Shown here in pieces: positions 36,709 through 49,480 of a stretch of DNA of 64,000 nucleotides; position 1 is the first letter of the stretch; every line of letters begins with the position of its first letter. Below the pieces are notes generated by a model. It was given only the letters and a program-made list of their open reading frames with translations, did not search any database and was not told the DNA's origin. The position numbers and the translations under genes were made by a program. Origin of the DNA: Paramecium octaurelia (Eukaryota > Ciliophora > Oligohymenophorea > Peniculida > Parameciidae); NCBI GenBank assembly GCA_905182995.1, contig CAJJDP010000063.1:375846-439845 (forward strand). The letters run 5' to 3'.

Positions 36709-38379
36709 ATGATTAATTAAAAGTTGATCAACAATACATATAACATCAAAAAGAGAATATCCTCTGGTTCTTTTGGAGTTGTTTATTTAGGACAAGACAT
36801 AAACACTCGAAATTTTGTGGCGATAAAAGTAGATAAGGAAAAAAAAGAGGAGTCTAGTCTTCAAAGAGAAGTAGGAATCTAAATTTGCATTTATGTTAGG
36901 CTGAGATTTTGAAGAGACTTTAGCATTTGAAACACATTCCAAAATTATATTGGTCAGGAAAAGAAGGCGATTCAACCTATCTGGTATTATAATATCTAGG
37001 AAGAGACTTGACGCATTACATAAGAAATTACCGAAAATTTTCTTTAAAATGTGTTCTTAATATAGCAGAACAAATGATTATAATCTTAGAAAGTTTACAT
37101 AAACAGTATTAGTTTGTGTTTAATTTTTAGCAATGTGATTCATAGAGATATAAAACCAGAAAATATCTTGGTTGGAAAGGAGGATGACGAAAATCAACTC
37201 TTCATTGTAGATTTTGGAATTAGTAAGTTCTATAAAGAGTAAAACGAGTCACATATGTAAGATATCTTTTACTAATAGTTAGATCTTTTAAAGAAAAGTA
37301 ACCTTTTATCGGAACTACTCGATATGCAAGTAGCAATGCTCACAAAAGAATATCGCTGAGTCGAAGAGATGACATGGAATCCTTATGTTACATGCTGATC
37401 TATCTAATAAAAGGTATTGATTGATGAAAAAGATTTAAAGGTTAATTGCCATGGCAGAATGTTCAATTTACATCAGAAGAAGATAAAATAAATTAGGTTG
37501 GCCAAATGAAAATGAGAATAGATTCAAATGAATTGTGCTAGGGATTACCCATAGAATTTGCTATTTATTTAGATTATGTGAAAGGATTACATTTCAAGTT
37601 AGAGCCTAACTATAAATATTGTCTATCGTTGTTCAGAAAGGTTTCAAAAGAACACAATTTTTCATCGAGAGATCTTATTTTTGATTGGGTAATTTCTTAG
37701 AAATCTGAGAGAGATGGGTAATCATCTGAAAGGGATGGGCAAATAGCTGAGAGCAATCCTTTTAATAGCAAACCTTCCTTGTAATTATTAAAAATAAAAT
37801 ACTTAGATTTAAAAAATCAAAAGATGAACCTTTAGGTTCATAATTAAATTAATCAATTGAATAAGAAAATAACTAATTACGAAAAATGCCAGATAAAAAG
37901 AGATGTACTCTGACACCAGAGATCAATAGAAAAAAAAATAGACTATTGTCTATTAACAGTAACAATGATACTGTTTCAGATAATGACTTCAATAATAGTA
38001 TTATGATTGGAATACAACCAAGTATACTAAGTAGACTGAGCAAGATCTCTTTTAATTCAAACTCAAAATTCTAAAATAGTATAACAAATAATTCAGTAAC
38101 ACCAAATGTTAATCAGTTTAATCATCTCCTTTCAATTTCTCCGGATTCTGATCTAGAGAATATTCTTAATGAATATCAACGAAAATCTCAAACAATTCAG
38201 CCATATAATCAAATTCTAAACGAAGATGATACGACTATTGAATTCCAGACGATGAATGAAGGAGATGAAGGAATAGAGCGGAAATATATAGAGCTTAAAC
38301 TTCGTTTTATAAGAGCGTATGTAAATTTCATATATTATATAGTCGTTTTAAACCTAGACTAAACAGTAGCCTAAAATGA
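36709..38379 (+). CDS. Casein kinase 1-like serine/threonine kinase
   Basis: 503 residues, six introns (36871-36899, 37106-37130, 37257-37282, 37414-37440, 37781-37806, 38317-38342; 25-29 nt). Residues ~8-290 are a CK1 kinase domain: glycine loop [21 protein letters not shown], catalytic [17 protein letters not shown], the CK1-type [12 protein letters not shown] in place of [19 protein letters not shown] and LPWQ. All catalytic residues are present, so it should be active. A 200-residue tail, K/N/S/T-rich, follows and ends in a basic [13 protein letters not shown]. The third intron uses the second of two possible AGs; only that choice gives the IGTTRYAS frame. CK1-like genes are strongly expanded in ciliates. 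Confidence 0.92.
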
Positions 38380-38926
38380 TCATTTTGAAATTACAAATTC
38401 TCTGCTTTATAGCATTAATTATATTATCAAATAAAATGAGTTTTTTATAATTATTAGTTTACTGGAAAACGAAAAGTTAAATTCAAGCCTTATTTTTACA
38501 TTTCTGGAAAAAAATCAAAATGAGAATCTAATTTTTTCATTTCCCAAAGATTTATTGTATGAACATTCTGTATAGTAAAATTTTAGAATATATATTATTG
38601 TTTGCATTTCTCATGAAACATAATATAATAGGATCTGAAATTCGTAGTTTTAATAAAAACTATGCCTTCTAATTAAATATTTAGAGGAGTATCAAAAAAT
38701 TATTTGCCATACTTTCTGACCAATCTTATTTTTATTCATATTTAATAAATATTCAAGTTAATGATAAAACCAAATTAAAATTGAAGGGAAAATGAGTATT
38801 CTAATGGGATTTTAATAGATAATAATTTAAAATAAAGCAATAAAATATGTACAAATAGAATTTTTTTAACTTATACTTATTCCTGAATCATTTGATAGCT
38901 AGAATAATCGTAATAAATTCAATTGA
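38380..38926. other. Intergenic upstream of tRNA
   Basis: About 550 bp of AT-rich sequence. A loose open frame can be followed into it from the kinase gene (up to ~38640), but that frame is the unspliced read-through past the last kinase intron and has no coding-like composition. No other gene seen. Confidence 0.5.
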
Positions 38927-38999
38927 GCCGGTTTAGCTCAGTGGTTAGAGCTTTTGCCTTGTAAGCAAAGGGTCGAGAGTTCAATTCTCTCAATCGGCT
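38927..38999 (+). tRNA. tRNA-Thr, anticodon TGT
   Basis: A complete 73-nt cloverleaf. The acceptor stem GCCGGTT pairs with AATCGGC (one G-T), the D arm is TAGCTCAGTGGTTAGAGC, the anticodon stem TTTGC/GCAAA encloses loop CTTGTAA with anticodon TGT, and the T arm GAGAG-TTCAATT-CTCTC is regular. There is no intron and CCA is not encoded. The box A (TAGCTCAGTGG) and box B-like (GAGTTCAATTC) promoter elements for RNA polymerase III are internal. It is placed between the kinase and the RPGRIP1L-like gene. Confidence 0.95.
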
Positions 39000-39003
39000 G
39001 TTA

Positions 39004-39015
39004 TTTTTATTTTTT
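39004..39015 (+). terminator. Pol III oligo-T terminator of tRNA-Thr
   Basis: Two T-runs (39004-39008 and 39010-39015) begin 5 bases after the tRNA, the usual RNA polymerase III stop signal. The end of the neighbouring minus-strand gene (39039) is 24 bp away. Confidence 0.7.
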
Positions 39016-39038
39016 AATTGATATAAATGAATATGTTA

Positions 39039-42000
39039 TCATTCTAGGTATTTGATGAATTCCTTAACATCAATAGATCCATCCTCATCTCTGTCTAATG
39101 CTTTGAATATAAGTTCAACATCATCCTTATCAAGGTTTCTAATTCTCATCTTTGAGAATACTTCTGCCAATTCTGCCTTATTAATTTTTCCATTTGAATC
39201 TTTATCGAAGGTCGCAAATAGTTGTTGAGGTGTATATTTATTTTTAACAGCTCTTGAGATTCTATTGAAAACCTAAAATCTCTTTTTATAAAATACTTCT
39301 TTGGCTTTGCCTATGGCTCTCTCCTATTCTATTTGACTTAAAGAACCAAACCCTGATCTACTGGTTTAGCCAAATATGTCAGATTGTTAAGGAGCTCCTC
39401 TTAGCTTACCGAGATCCAAGAATTAATTATAATTTATCATTCCATTTTCAGGCAAAACCACATAGATCTAAAAGTTTAAAATTCAAAGCAATTACTGCCA
39501 AATCGTCAATTTCATTAGGAGTGAATCCGACTTTCTAGTCTCTAAGAATTTATTTGAACTATGTCTCAGTAAGATAGCCAGGCTTTTGGGCTTTAGCTTA
39601 GAAGGCTAATTGAAGGACTCGAGCATTTTTGTAACAAACTTCTTCAGCTTTTCGAGCAAGCTTTTCTTTTTCTATGCCTTATTAATTATATGATTGTTCA
39701 TTTTTATCCTGCTCAAGAGCTGGTTTTACAATTTGCAAAAACTCCGATATACTAATATGACCATCTCTATTTTTATCGAATTCCATGAATAACTCATTTA
39801 ATTCAAATTCATCAACAGGCACCAACTAATAGAGTAAATAGATTTAATATTATTACAATTTTATTTTTAAATATGTTCTTGAGTTCTACTTTTGATAAGT
39901 AACCATTACCATCCAAATCGATATCATTAAACAATTCTGGGACAGTTTTTCTGTACTTCCTCATATATGAAATGAGATAACCAACAACATAATTTTGAAT
40001 ATTTTATTGAGTTGGTTATGCTTTGATAATCTACAGTCTGTTATTGTACATATTCAATGTATCTGCAAATTCAGAAATTGAAATTCTTCCGTCATGATTG
40101 ACATCAAAGAATGCTATAATCTGTCTAATATCATCATCACCATTTTGTAAATTTTTGTGAACTCCAAATTATATTAGGAACTTCTTCATTTCACCTGCTT
40201 CTATAAAACTATTCCTGTTCTCATCCATGAATTCTCTAACCTACATTAAAGTCCATTGTCTTGCCTACCCATAATTAAGAATTGCAGTGATAGCTATATC
40301 AATTGGGGATTGTTATAATTAAGCTTCTTACATGCTTGGGAAGTTAGATTACATTCTTTAGTTATTGATTTACTGAAATGAAGATTGTGAATACATTTAT
40401 TACTATTAAGAAGTGGGAATCAACTTAAAGTAGTTGGTAAATTCTCTGAAATTGATCAATTGATCATTGTTAATATCCATATAAAATTTGAGAAACTCCC
40501 TTAATTGAGCAATTGGTATCAGCAAACTATTTTATTAGAGATACTTTTGTAATTCATCAATAGTCAATTGTCCATCGGGTTTCACAGAGTCTATCTCCAT
40601 AAATAACTCTTACACTGATTTACCATAAGACATTTTTCGTTTTAATAAATCATAAATATTATTATGAATCTAGTCCAATTAGGTTCTTTGCAATTGCATA
40701 GTGTTTTATTACATTAGTTGATTTATTGATGACAATTCTTGGGTTTGATATTGTGATTTAAATCCAGCCTCGTACATTATGCTTTCATTAGATTGCAAAC
40801 GGAAAAATTCCTAGAATTTCTATTGATTCAAAGGTTAAGGTAATTTAGAATAATAAACTTGCATTTCCTGAGGATTCATTTTGATATTTAGAACATTCTT
40901 TAAACCATTGGCAAAATCTTCATACGTGATAATTTAATCTTGATCCCTGTCGAATACTCTGAAGGCAGTAATACCCAATAACCCTCTGGATCTCATTTCT
41001 GAACTTATTTTATGGGTGATATTTTCCTCCCAAGATTCTGCAATCATGGATCTCTACTAATTTAAGGTGTCCTCATCTTTGATGTCATACCAAAAGATTT
41101 TAACGTAAACGGATGCTACTTTGTCTCCATCATCATTCTTAACCTCTGCTGCTAAGTCAATCATTTGATTCTTGACTAAAGGAGCCAAATCAATCAAACA
41201 GAATCCCACCTTGTCATTTGATCCTTCCACCAAAGGTTGATTATCATCAATGATGTATAATTCTAAGGGCATTCTATTGAATTGATTGACAACCAATTCA
41301 TTGTAAACAATATCATGAACCATTCTATAATCCCATTTTGGATTAGATCCCATCTAAGTATTAGTATGAAAATCTTTGGTATCAAAATTATAGTAGATGA
41401 AACAATTAGATTTTGGAGGAAGAGACGTTCCTTTTTCAATGCATATAACAAGCTTTCTTTTTCTAACTGCAACTATCTCTTCAGCTTCATCCAAATCTTA
41501 CATCTGTAATTAGTTTCTTTCCTTTAACAAACGAATGAAATTTGAAATTGGGTATCTCATTCTTGCTTTATATTCCACTATGCCTATCATCTAATTGTTG
41601 ATTCCATGAAAAGTCAGAGATCCACTAATAACTTTACTTATAGTATCATTCTTATTCTCATAAACTAAGTCCTTCAATTAAATCAACCCTGATCCAATCT
41701 TTGTAGGTTCACTACCTTAACTAACATAGAGTTCTAGTTTCAAATAATTGCTTTCAAGGTATTAAATGAAATTAGCATCTGCATCAACTTTAAAGCTTAT
41801 CTATAAATTATAAAAGCATGATGTTCCTTCTGATACACTTGTATGTTGTGTTTCATGATCATAGAAATCAATCGTTACAAATGTCAATAGACTTCCAAGA
41901 TCCAAATTTAATTGTGTAGAAGTCTTATATGAAGACACTAATTCAGCTGGTTGATACTCTCCTTTACCAACCCATAAATCAAAGAAATTCTCTCCTGGAG

Positions 42001-43790
42001 ACAGCATTTCATCTTTGTCAACTGAAAACACTGATATTGAATCATCATATTTGATTCCCTCTGCTTCATACAAAGTCTATTGTTACCTGGCCTGAGTTTT
42101 GAGATCAGCTATCTTGGCATATTCATATGCTTTCTCATTGGCAACCTTTAATTCCAATTTTAATTATTCTATTTAAGTTTAATGCATTTTGTCTTTCTCC
42201 ATCTATATATCCTATTGATTCTTGAGTAATGTTTATGTTTTTTCTAAATGTGCAGCCAACTCTCCCTTCTCAAGTTTCAAGTGTTCAATCTCTTTTCTCA
42301 AATACACAGGATCATCTGAATCTAAATAAGTACGATCTATAAATTCAATCTTTCTCCAAGCAGGATCTTCTCCAGTCCATTTCAAATTACCTAATACTTT
42401 TAAAAATTAATCATTATCCCAGTAATTTAAATCTTTAAATGGAAGTAATTGCTAATCCTTTTCAGCCAACTTTATATTCAATTCTTAATTTCTTTCTTAT
42501 AATATCTTAAACTCCTTTTTAAGATTCTCAATATCCTCTCTTTTCAATCTATTTTCTGTTTCTAATTTTGCATTAGTTTCTCTCAAATTTTTTAAATCTG
42601 TAGCATTCCTTATTTATTCTTATTCCATTGCTTTCATTTTGGCTTGTATAGTAGCTCTTTCATTGTATTCCTTAAAAAATGGTGACTCCATTAGAATTGC
42701 TAATCTCTCCTCTATCTCCTTCTTTTATCTTCTTGCTTCTTGTAAATCTGCTTGTAAATCAACTACACTCTTTTATGCCAACTCCATTGATCTAACTTAA
42801 CCTTCCAATAAATGATTCTTCTCTTTTTCTTCTCGTAAGAGCATCATGATTTCACTCTGTCTTTTACGTTCATCATCCAATTATGATCTCATACCACTTA
42901 AATTAGATTCTAATTTATTGCATCTCTCTTGTAGTGTTACAAATTAAGCATTTTTCTAACTTAACTCCTATTGATTAACAATCTTAGAGTTCATCATTGC
43001 CTACAATTATCTGAATTAAGCTTCCTATTCAAGTAATCTTTTCTTTAATTTATCATTTAAATCTAACAATTATTTGATTTGATTTTATTGATCTACAAAT
43101 TAACCCCCTCTGATTCCAGTCTATTCCATTTCTGGTCTATCTGCTTGTACTAATTTCTTTTTTTTCATAGGCTAATGAGCCACAACAACTCTTTATGCCT
43201 AGGAAATAGCTTATATCTTTTATTTTAACTTTTCATTTTCAGTCTCCAAATTGTTGACTTTTGATGCCAATTAATTGTTTTATTCATTGGATTCTCCAGC
43301 ACCAACGGTTTTATTCCCCATGAACTTTTACATTTACTATAATTTAACTTCCATAGTCCCATACATTTTTTCAAATTTTGCCTAATTTTCTTTTAGCTTA
43401 ATATTTTCATCATAAACATCTAAGAATAGCTTCTCTTTCTCTCCATCATTCAACTTATTGAATTAATAAGGCTTCTTCTTCGGCATTGAAGCAGTTCTTT
43501 TATTTGAAGATTCAGGTCGCTTTGGCTAAGCTGATTGCGGTTATGGTTTAGGCTTTTGATCCTGAGCAGCTAATCAAAAGTTACCCTTTTATACTTACTT
43601 TTTATAACATTGAGAATGGCATCATCACCATCAAAATCATCATTATAAACATTGCTTTCATCTTAATGATCGGGAATACTAGCTTGTTGTTTCTGTTGCT
43701 AACGAATCTCATTCTGCCGCTCTTTTATTTATAGAAAATCAATTTGATACTTAAATTCCCAAGGGCATTACTCATCGCTTGCTAATCCAT
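39039..43790 (-). CDS. RPGRIP1L: RPGRIP1L-type transition-zone protein with C-terminal EF-hand array
   Basis: 1536 residues, five introns (43750-43722, 43598-43570, 39856-39826, 39495-39468, 39296-39273). Residues ~80-560 form a long coiled coil with a WRKIEF motif. Two C2-type domains follow: the first (FFDLWVGKG, LTFVTIDFYDHETQ, FIQYLESNYLKLELYV, GIVEYKARMRYPISNFIRLLKER) matches the C2 of RPGRIP1/RPGRIP1L; the second ends VYVKIFWYD. This order defines the MKS5/NPHP8 ciliary gate scaffold at the base of cilia. Unusually, ~600 further residues carry about nine EF-hand-like helices, several with full Ca-binding loops (DKNRDGHISISE, DKDSNGKINKAE, DRDEDGSIDVKE, DENRNSFIEAGE, DVNHDGRISISE). Exon sum is an exact multiple of three, so the C2 and EF parts lie in one frame and one gene. 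Confidence 0.8.
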
Positions 43791-43799
43791 TATTTATAA

Positions 43800-44250
43800 A
43801 TATAAATATAAAATTCATGTATATTTCAAATTCTTGAGTAACTACATCCTATATTTATGAATTATTTGGTTCTATTTAATCGGTTGCAATCACATTTCTT
43901 AATCTACTTATTTATTAAAACAGTAATTTATACATCCAGCGAGTAAGTGTATTATTTGAATAAATGAAATATTCATATTTAGAACATATATCTAAGAAAT
44001 CTTGTTATACTACTTCATAAACAAAGATAAGACCCTTCTTTAAAGGCAATTTCAATTTCACATCATTTTGATTCTTAATAACGTAATTAGATCAATAAGA
44101 CTATCTAAGCAATTTTGGAATCTTCCATCCTTTTTCTGAAGAATTAATACCAATTATTTATAATTATTTAATTGCTGATATAGATACAAATGGTTTTCCA
44201 TTGCACTTTTGAGAAATCTATGTTCTAATATTATTAGTTATAATTAATAT
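43800..44250 (-). pseudogene. Decayed ORF, weakly HAD/SCP-phosphatase-like
   Basis: Between the P5 ATPase and RPGRIP1L-like genes one minus frame stays open for ~110 codons downstream of a TGA and contains LKKGLIFVYEVVQQDFLDIC and KYEYFIYSNNTLTRW. The second resembles the strand after the catalytic DLDET block of SCP/TIM50-type phosphatases, but that block itself is absent. No intron arrangement restores an intact start, so I read it as a relic. It may equally be chance open frame in AT-rich DNA. Confidence 0.3.
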
Positions 44251-44258
44251 AGACAAAT

Positions 44259-47200
44259 TCATAATTTATTTTTCATTTTTGCAATTACATGTGGAACTCC
44301 ATAAATTTAGTAGGTGTGAGTTAAAGTAGAATTCAATATAATCATCCCAAGTAGAAACAAGAGCCATGATTATGGCATTTCGTATTCTTATACTTTGAAT
44401 GTAAGCTTGTTAAAATAAATATATTTGTAATACATTTAGATAGTCATCCTCTGTGTCATCCTTATAAGTGAACATAAGCAAATAGAGTTCGAGTATGAAT
44501 AGGAAAATCAAATAAATGGTGAAAGGTCTATTTGAGTAAAATGGTTTTTTGAATCTAGGATCATATGATAATGATACTGATAACATAATATACTAGAAAT
44601 TAGTGGCTAAAAATAAAGATGTTGCCTCAAATGATTGCATAAAACCTGCTTCTCCGTATTCTTGGCGTGATAATGTAACAGGATCCTTGTACCAATCTTA
44701 ATAAATTAATATAAGGTAAATGAGTATTTAAAATGACATTTAAATAAAACACTATCCAAATATTATTGATAACACTTCTACACTGACTAAACTTCTCTGT
44801 GGTATTTCTGTAGTTAATTTCCTAAGATTATCTGTGTAAGTCATTAAAATGCTGAGTGGCAATACCACAAATAGATCTAAAATAAGAAATTAGGAATTGG
44901 TCATGTAGGAATATTGGAAATATAAGATTGTGCAACTTAAAAATTGTACTAATGAACACATGGTCATATATTCAAAAGCTTGAAATGAAGTAGTCAAAGC
45001 TCCTCTGCCTTCAATAAGAATGATTGGCACTGTACTCAAATCCTCCTATCCTGATGTAAATGGAGCAGCCAAAGACAATTTTGTGTTTGTTAAACTTATT
45101 CCAACATCTGCAGTACGCATAGCTTAAATATCAGCACCTCCATCACCACAAAAGACAATCTGCTTTTTAGTTTTCAAGTAATTAATCAATTCACCTTTAT
45201 GTTCTCTTCTCATCTTAGCATAAACCTTAGTCTTTGTTATTAATTAATCTATGTATTTATAATCTTTATTTTCTTTTGCTTATTTCATTAGATAAGTGAA
45301 TACTTTACCAGTGATTGCAAGGGTAGCTGATTTTTATAATTGTTCATGGGCTTCATCATTGACCACTGCAAGGTTATTATCCAAATTGTCGCATGATTTT
45401 GCATCAAAGTTGAATTTACTAATTGAAATAGGTAATTTCTATTATAGAATTTCAGCACACAATGTTTTTGTGTCATTATGCATTTAATTCTCAATTTCTT
45501 TAAACTATTATTCCATATCCTTCCAATCTATCTATAATTCATTATTGTTTTCCACAAGTTCCCCATATATTAACTATTCATTTTCTTCTACTAGTCGAGT
45601 CTGTCTGGCTACTCTCACTGATGTTAATACATTATCCCCAGTTACTAGAATTGTATCTATTTTTGCACTCTTCAATTATTAAATAACTAATTCTGCGTTA
45701 TCCTTGACTCTATTCTCTAGTACTAAAAAACATAAGAAAGTGAGATGTTATTCAGAATACTCCCTTGTCGGAATTACATCTTCTTGTAATAATTATTTAT
45801 ATGCACAGGCAATAACTTTGAATCCGTGATGACTATAATATTTATACACTGAAGTATAATCATCCGGAATACTCTCACACATTAATTTAATCTTCTCAGG
45901 GGCACCCTTAACCAATGAATATTTATTGTGATTTTATTGATTATGAATAATACAACATATACGTTGTAACTCTTATGTAAATTCAAATGTTTTTACAATA
46001 TCATAATTTACTCCATCCAACATCACTGTTCTATAAAATATCTTTGCAGAACTGTTCTTGAATAATGCCAAATCTAAATGATCTCCATAAAGAATTTCCT
46101 CTTCATTTACAATATTGTTACAGCATGCCATAATTAACCTTATTATTTTATTTAGATTATCGAAATCCTTCAAAAGAGGATTCAACTACCCTTGAGTATT
46201 CATTTCAATTACTCCATAAAGTCTTTGTTCTTCCTCGGTTAGTGTGCCTGTTTTATCAAAACAAACTTAATTGACCATTCCTGCCAAATTAATTTTACTT
46301 GGATTGAAACAATAGATCTTTTTCTTTTTAAATCTCTTTAACGCTAAACTTAACCCTATCTATAAAGTGGTTGGTAGAGTTGGTGGTACACACACAGCTA
46401 AAAGATCCAAGATGTCAGTGATTAAATCAGTGGCTTCCAGAAAGGGATAAGTGATTAGGAAATATATCTTAAATGGCAAGGCAATTAAATAACCTACTAT
46501 TGCCACAATGCTTAAGTATTTTAAATATCTCATACTATCCTCATAGAAATCAAACGAATAATCAGGTGTTAACATCACCTCTCTTATTAATTCACCTTTC
46601 TTTGTATTAAACCCTGTTGAAACTACGAAAGCCAAACAATTCTCATCTGCTCTCAAACAGAATGTTGACATATACAACATATTTCCACCCTTTTAAGCAA
46701 ATGCTTAATCATCGTTTGGCACATTGCTTTTAGTGATAGGAGTTTATTCACCATTCAAAAATTACTCTTACACAATGCAGGTTCCCTATATAAGTACACA
46801 ATCACACGCAATAACCTAAAAAGGTTCAACTATTATAATATCTCCAGGTACTAACTCTCTTGAATGCGTCTTTATTTATTATCCAAATCTTATGATAGTC
46901 ACTTCATGTTCCAATTTGGAATTCAGTCTAATTTCTCGATAACTCTCTCTATATTCAAATAAAGTATCTATCATTGAGATGATTGATGTCAACAACAATA
47001 TAATTGCATAACTAGTATACTCTTCATAAATCCATAGCAAAATTTAAAGAAGCTACACAACAAATAGAGGATGCATTAATTCATCTATAAGGATTGACAG
47101 AATTGGTTTTCTGGGAATCTCTGTTGAATTAATTCCATAAAGTTCCTAATAATCTTTCAGCTATTCGTTAGTCTTCAAATGGTCTCTCTAATGAACATCT

Positions 47201-47553
47201 TTATTATGCTAGAGTTAAAACTAAATTTTTTCAAATCTTCCCTATCTATATATAAATCTTTGATATCTGAATGTAAAGCCCTAACAATGATATGCAATTC
47301 ATACTATATAATCTAGTCCTTTTTGTATATAATGATGGCTAGGGACGATCTCTTGTTTACCATCTTATGAGTCTATTCGAAAATACTCTGCTGCAAATAT
47401 TTCACACTTTGACATTCTCAATATTGCCCATATTTTATAATGCCAAGTAGCCACTACATAGACTAATCCTAACGATAGTATGCACAGTAGATAAAATAAG
47501 ATTGCTTTTGCAATGTTTTATCGATAGGGTACTATCAATTAAATTTCCTGCAT
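44259..47553 (-). CDS. P5-type P-type ATPase (ATP13A-like)
   Basis: 1080 residues, two introns (47304-47281; 28 nt at ~44435-44408). The N-terminal GFTFRYQRFIY segment is P5-typical. The A-domain loop reads FLNGEQTPITK, the M4 motif VPPTLPTT fits the P5B form, the phosphorylation site is CFDKTGTLT, the nucleotide domain has LVKGAPEKI, and the hinge reads CGDGGADIQAM. Ten hydrophobic segments fit the P5B layout. P5B pumps export polyamines or related cations from endolysosomes, P5A extracts helices from the ER. Two motifs deviate: NGEQ for the usual TGES, and GDGGAD for GDGxND. The last intron is needed to reach a proper C-terminal membrane helix (WLLFLLGMIIL); without it the frame runs into the following intergenic DNA. 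Confidence 0.9.
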
Positions 47554-47634
47554 TTTATAATTTTATATATATATAATTAAAACTTCTAATTTATATTACT
47601 GATCTATATTATATTTATAACATAATGGATACAT

Positions 47635-49158
47635 TCAAACTCTTTTTTCGAATAATAAACAATTATCCGGTTCGACACATTAGAGGAATTTAATTCCAAA
47701 TTTTATCTATTTCACTTCAGGATTCAATAAGATTTGATATTTTCTAACAATAAGGGCTATGATGACTTTTGCTTCCATCATTGCCATATGCTATCCTATG
47801 CAATTTCTTTACCCTGCTGAAAAAGGAATGTAAACAAAGCCATTATCGTTTTTAATGATATTGGTTTTGTTCAACCATCTTTTGTAATTAAATTCAGTAG
47901 CATTATCAAAATAATTCTCTTAAACGCTGCTAGCATTTAACATTTATACAAGAGCCCATCCTTTTTTAAGTCTGCAATCTTAGATTTACATATCATTTTT
48001 AACTATTCTAAAAATAGTAGCGAAGGCTGGATTCTTAAATCTAAGAACTTCTTAAATCAAGGCATTAATTTTAACAAGTTTATTTAAATGGTATTCATTA
48101 ATCTCATCTTATCCAGCAACCTCTTAGATTTCTTCCAATATTTCAGCTTACATCTCTGGATATTGAGCTAAATAATACAAGCAAGTTCCACAAGTAGTTG
48201 CTGTTGTATCAGTACCAGCAAAAAATAGTGTGATAAATTAATGTAATATCTCATCAATATTTATTAATTATTATTATTTTTTTTATTCTCTTATGTATTC
48301 AGTAACATATAAATCCAAGAATACCATTTTATCTTCATCTTCAATTGGATTTTCTTGTAGTTACCCAATTCTCCTCTAGATTATCTCCTTCACTTTAGTT
48401 CTTACATCATTTACTCTTCTTACTATATCCTTTTCTTTCTTACTAGGTAGAATGTCCCACATTCTTTCCTTAAATATTAAAGATTTAATTAAGATAAATG
48501 GATTCTCAAATTGAATTAAATTAATATCTGCTGTCAATTCTATCAAGGCTACTTAGGCATCCTTTCCTTCTAATTTTAGGCCTTCAGCTAGTTCACCAAA
48601 GAAACTTTTGATGACTATTTCCCCTGTTATCTTAGACATGAATTCATTCAAATTTGTTTTAGGATCTTTATCGACAATGTGTTTCACAACTTAATTCATC
48701 ATTTGAACTCTTGATTTTAACTTTTCAAATGTAAAGGCCTAACCTAAGAACATTCTCTATCTTTTCCATCTATCTCCTTCACTCAAAACTAATCCTGTCT
48801 AAATGAATGAATCAATCATAAATGGGTTCATTTTTTCAAAATGTTGATGTTCTGAAATTGTATCCTTCAAGTATTCTGATCCAGTAAGCATAATACAAGG
48901 CTTGTGAAGTAAATTTGAAAGTATGATCTTTGCCTTTGGATTCTTTCTAAGAGCTGCATTGATTGTTTCCATACAATCATTCTTGATTTTGATTGATCTC
49001 AAAAACAATCCAATAAAGCCAAAGAGTGGATAAAACATTAAGATTGCTTTATCTCCTAATTTGGCTTTTAATAGCAACAGTGGGATTAAAGGTCTTATTA
49101 TGAAGAAATAGGTTGCAATTGATAGTAAGCCGAGACATACAAAAGCAATATTCCACAT
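47635..49158 (-). CDS. Cytochrome P450 monooxygenase
   Basis: 507 residues, intronless. It starts with a membrane anchor (MWNIAFVCLGLLSIATYFFIIRPLIPLLLL). The I-helix oxygen-binding motif is FAGTDTTATT, the K-helix ExxR is EVLR, and the heme loop FSAGQRNCIG supplies the cysteine ligand (C453). All core P450 elements are present, so it should be an active heme monooxygenase in the endoplasmic reticulum. The substrate cannot be inferred; ciliate P450s form their own CYP families. Start 49158 is the first ATG and places the anchor at the N terminus. It ends 81 bp before the start of the P5 ATPase on the same strand. Confidence 0.95.
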
Positions 49159-49480
49159 ATAATTTAATAATTACCCTATTATGTAAGATTATGTGTTTTA
49201 AATGACGAAAATTCCAAATTAGAAAAATAAAAATTCTTAAATTTTACATAAGGGTTTATCAGAAATTATTAAAAATAATATATTACTAAAATTAATCATA
49301 TAACCAATTTTTTACTTTGCTTTAAAATTATAATTACAATAATAATAAGTTTGAAATAAAGTGTTGGCAGAAGTAGGATAACTCTTTGATTTATAAATTT
49401 ATATCTATAATGTGAATAAAGCGAGTCTTTAAGAGTTTCCTAATTTGAGAATTGTATTATTTTTAAATTTAATAAATTTA
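49159..49480. other. Intergenic, no gene seen
   Basis: About 320 bp of AT-rich sequence between the start of the P450 gene and the end of the trichocyst matrix protein gene. Nothing recognisable beyond T- and A-rich runs. Confidence 0.6.

Noticed and set aside
44259..44275. Stop of the P5 ATPase at 44273
   Set aside because: The TGA there is out of frame. With the 28-nt intron removed the protein gains its last membrane helix and stops at 44259.
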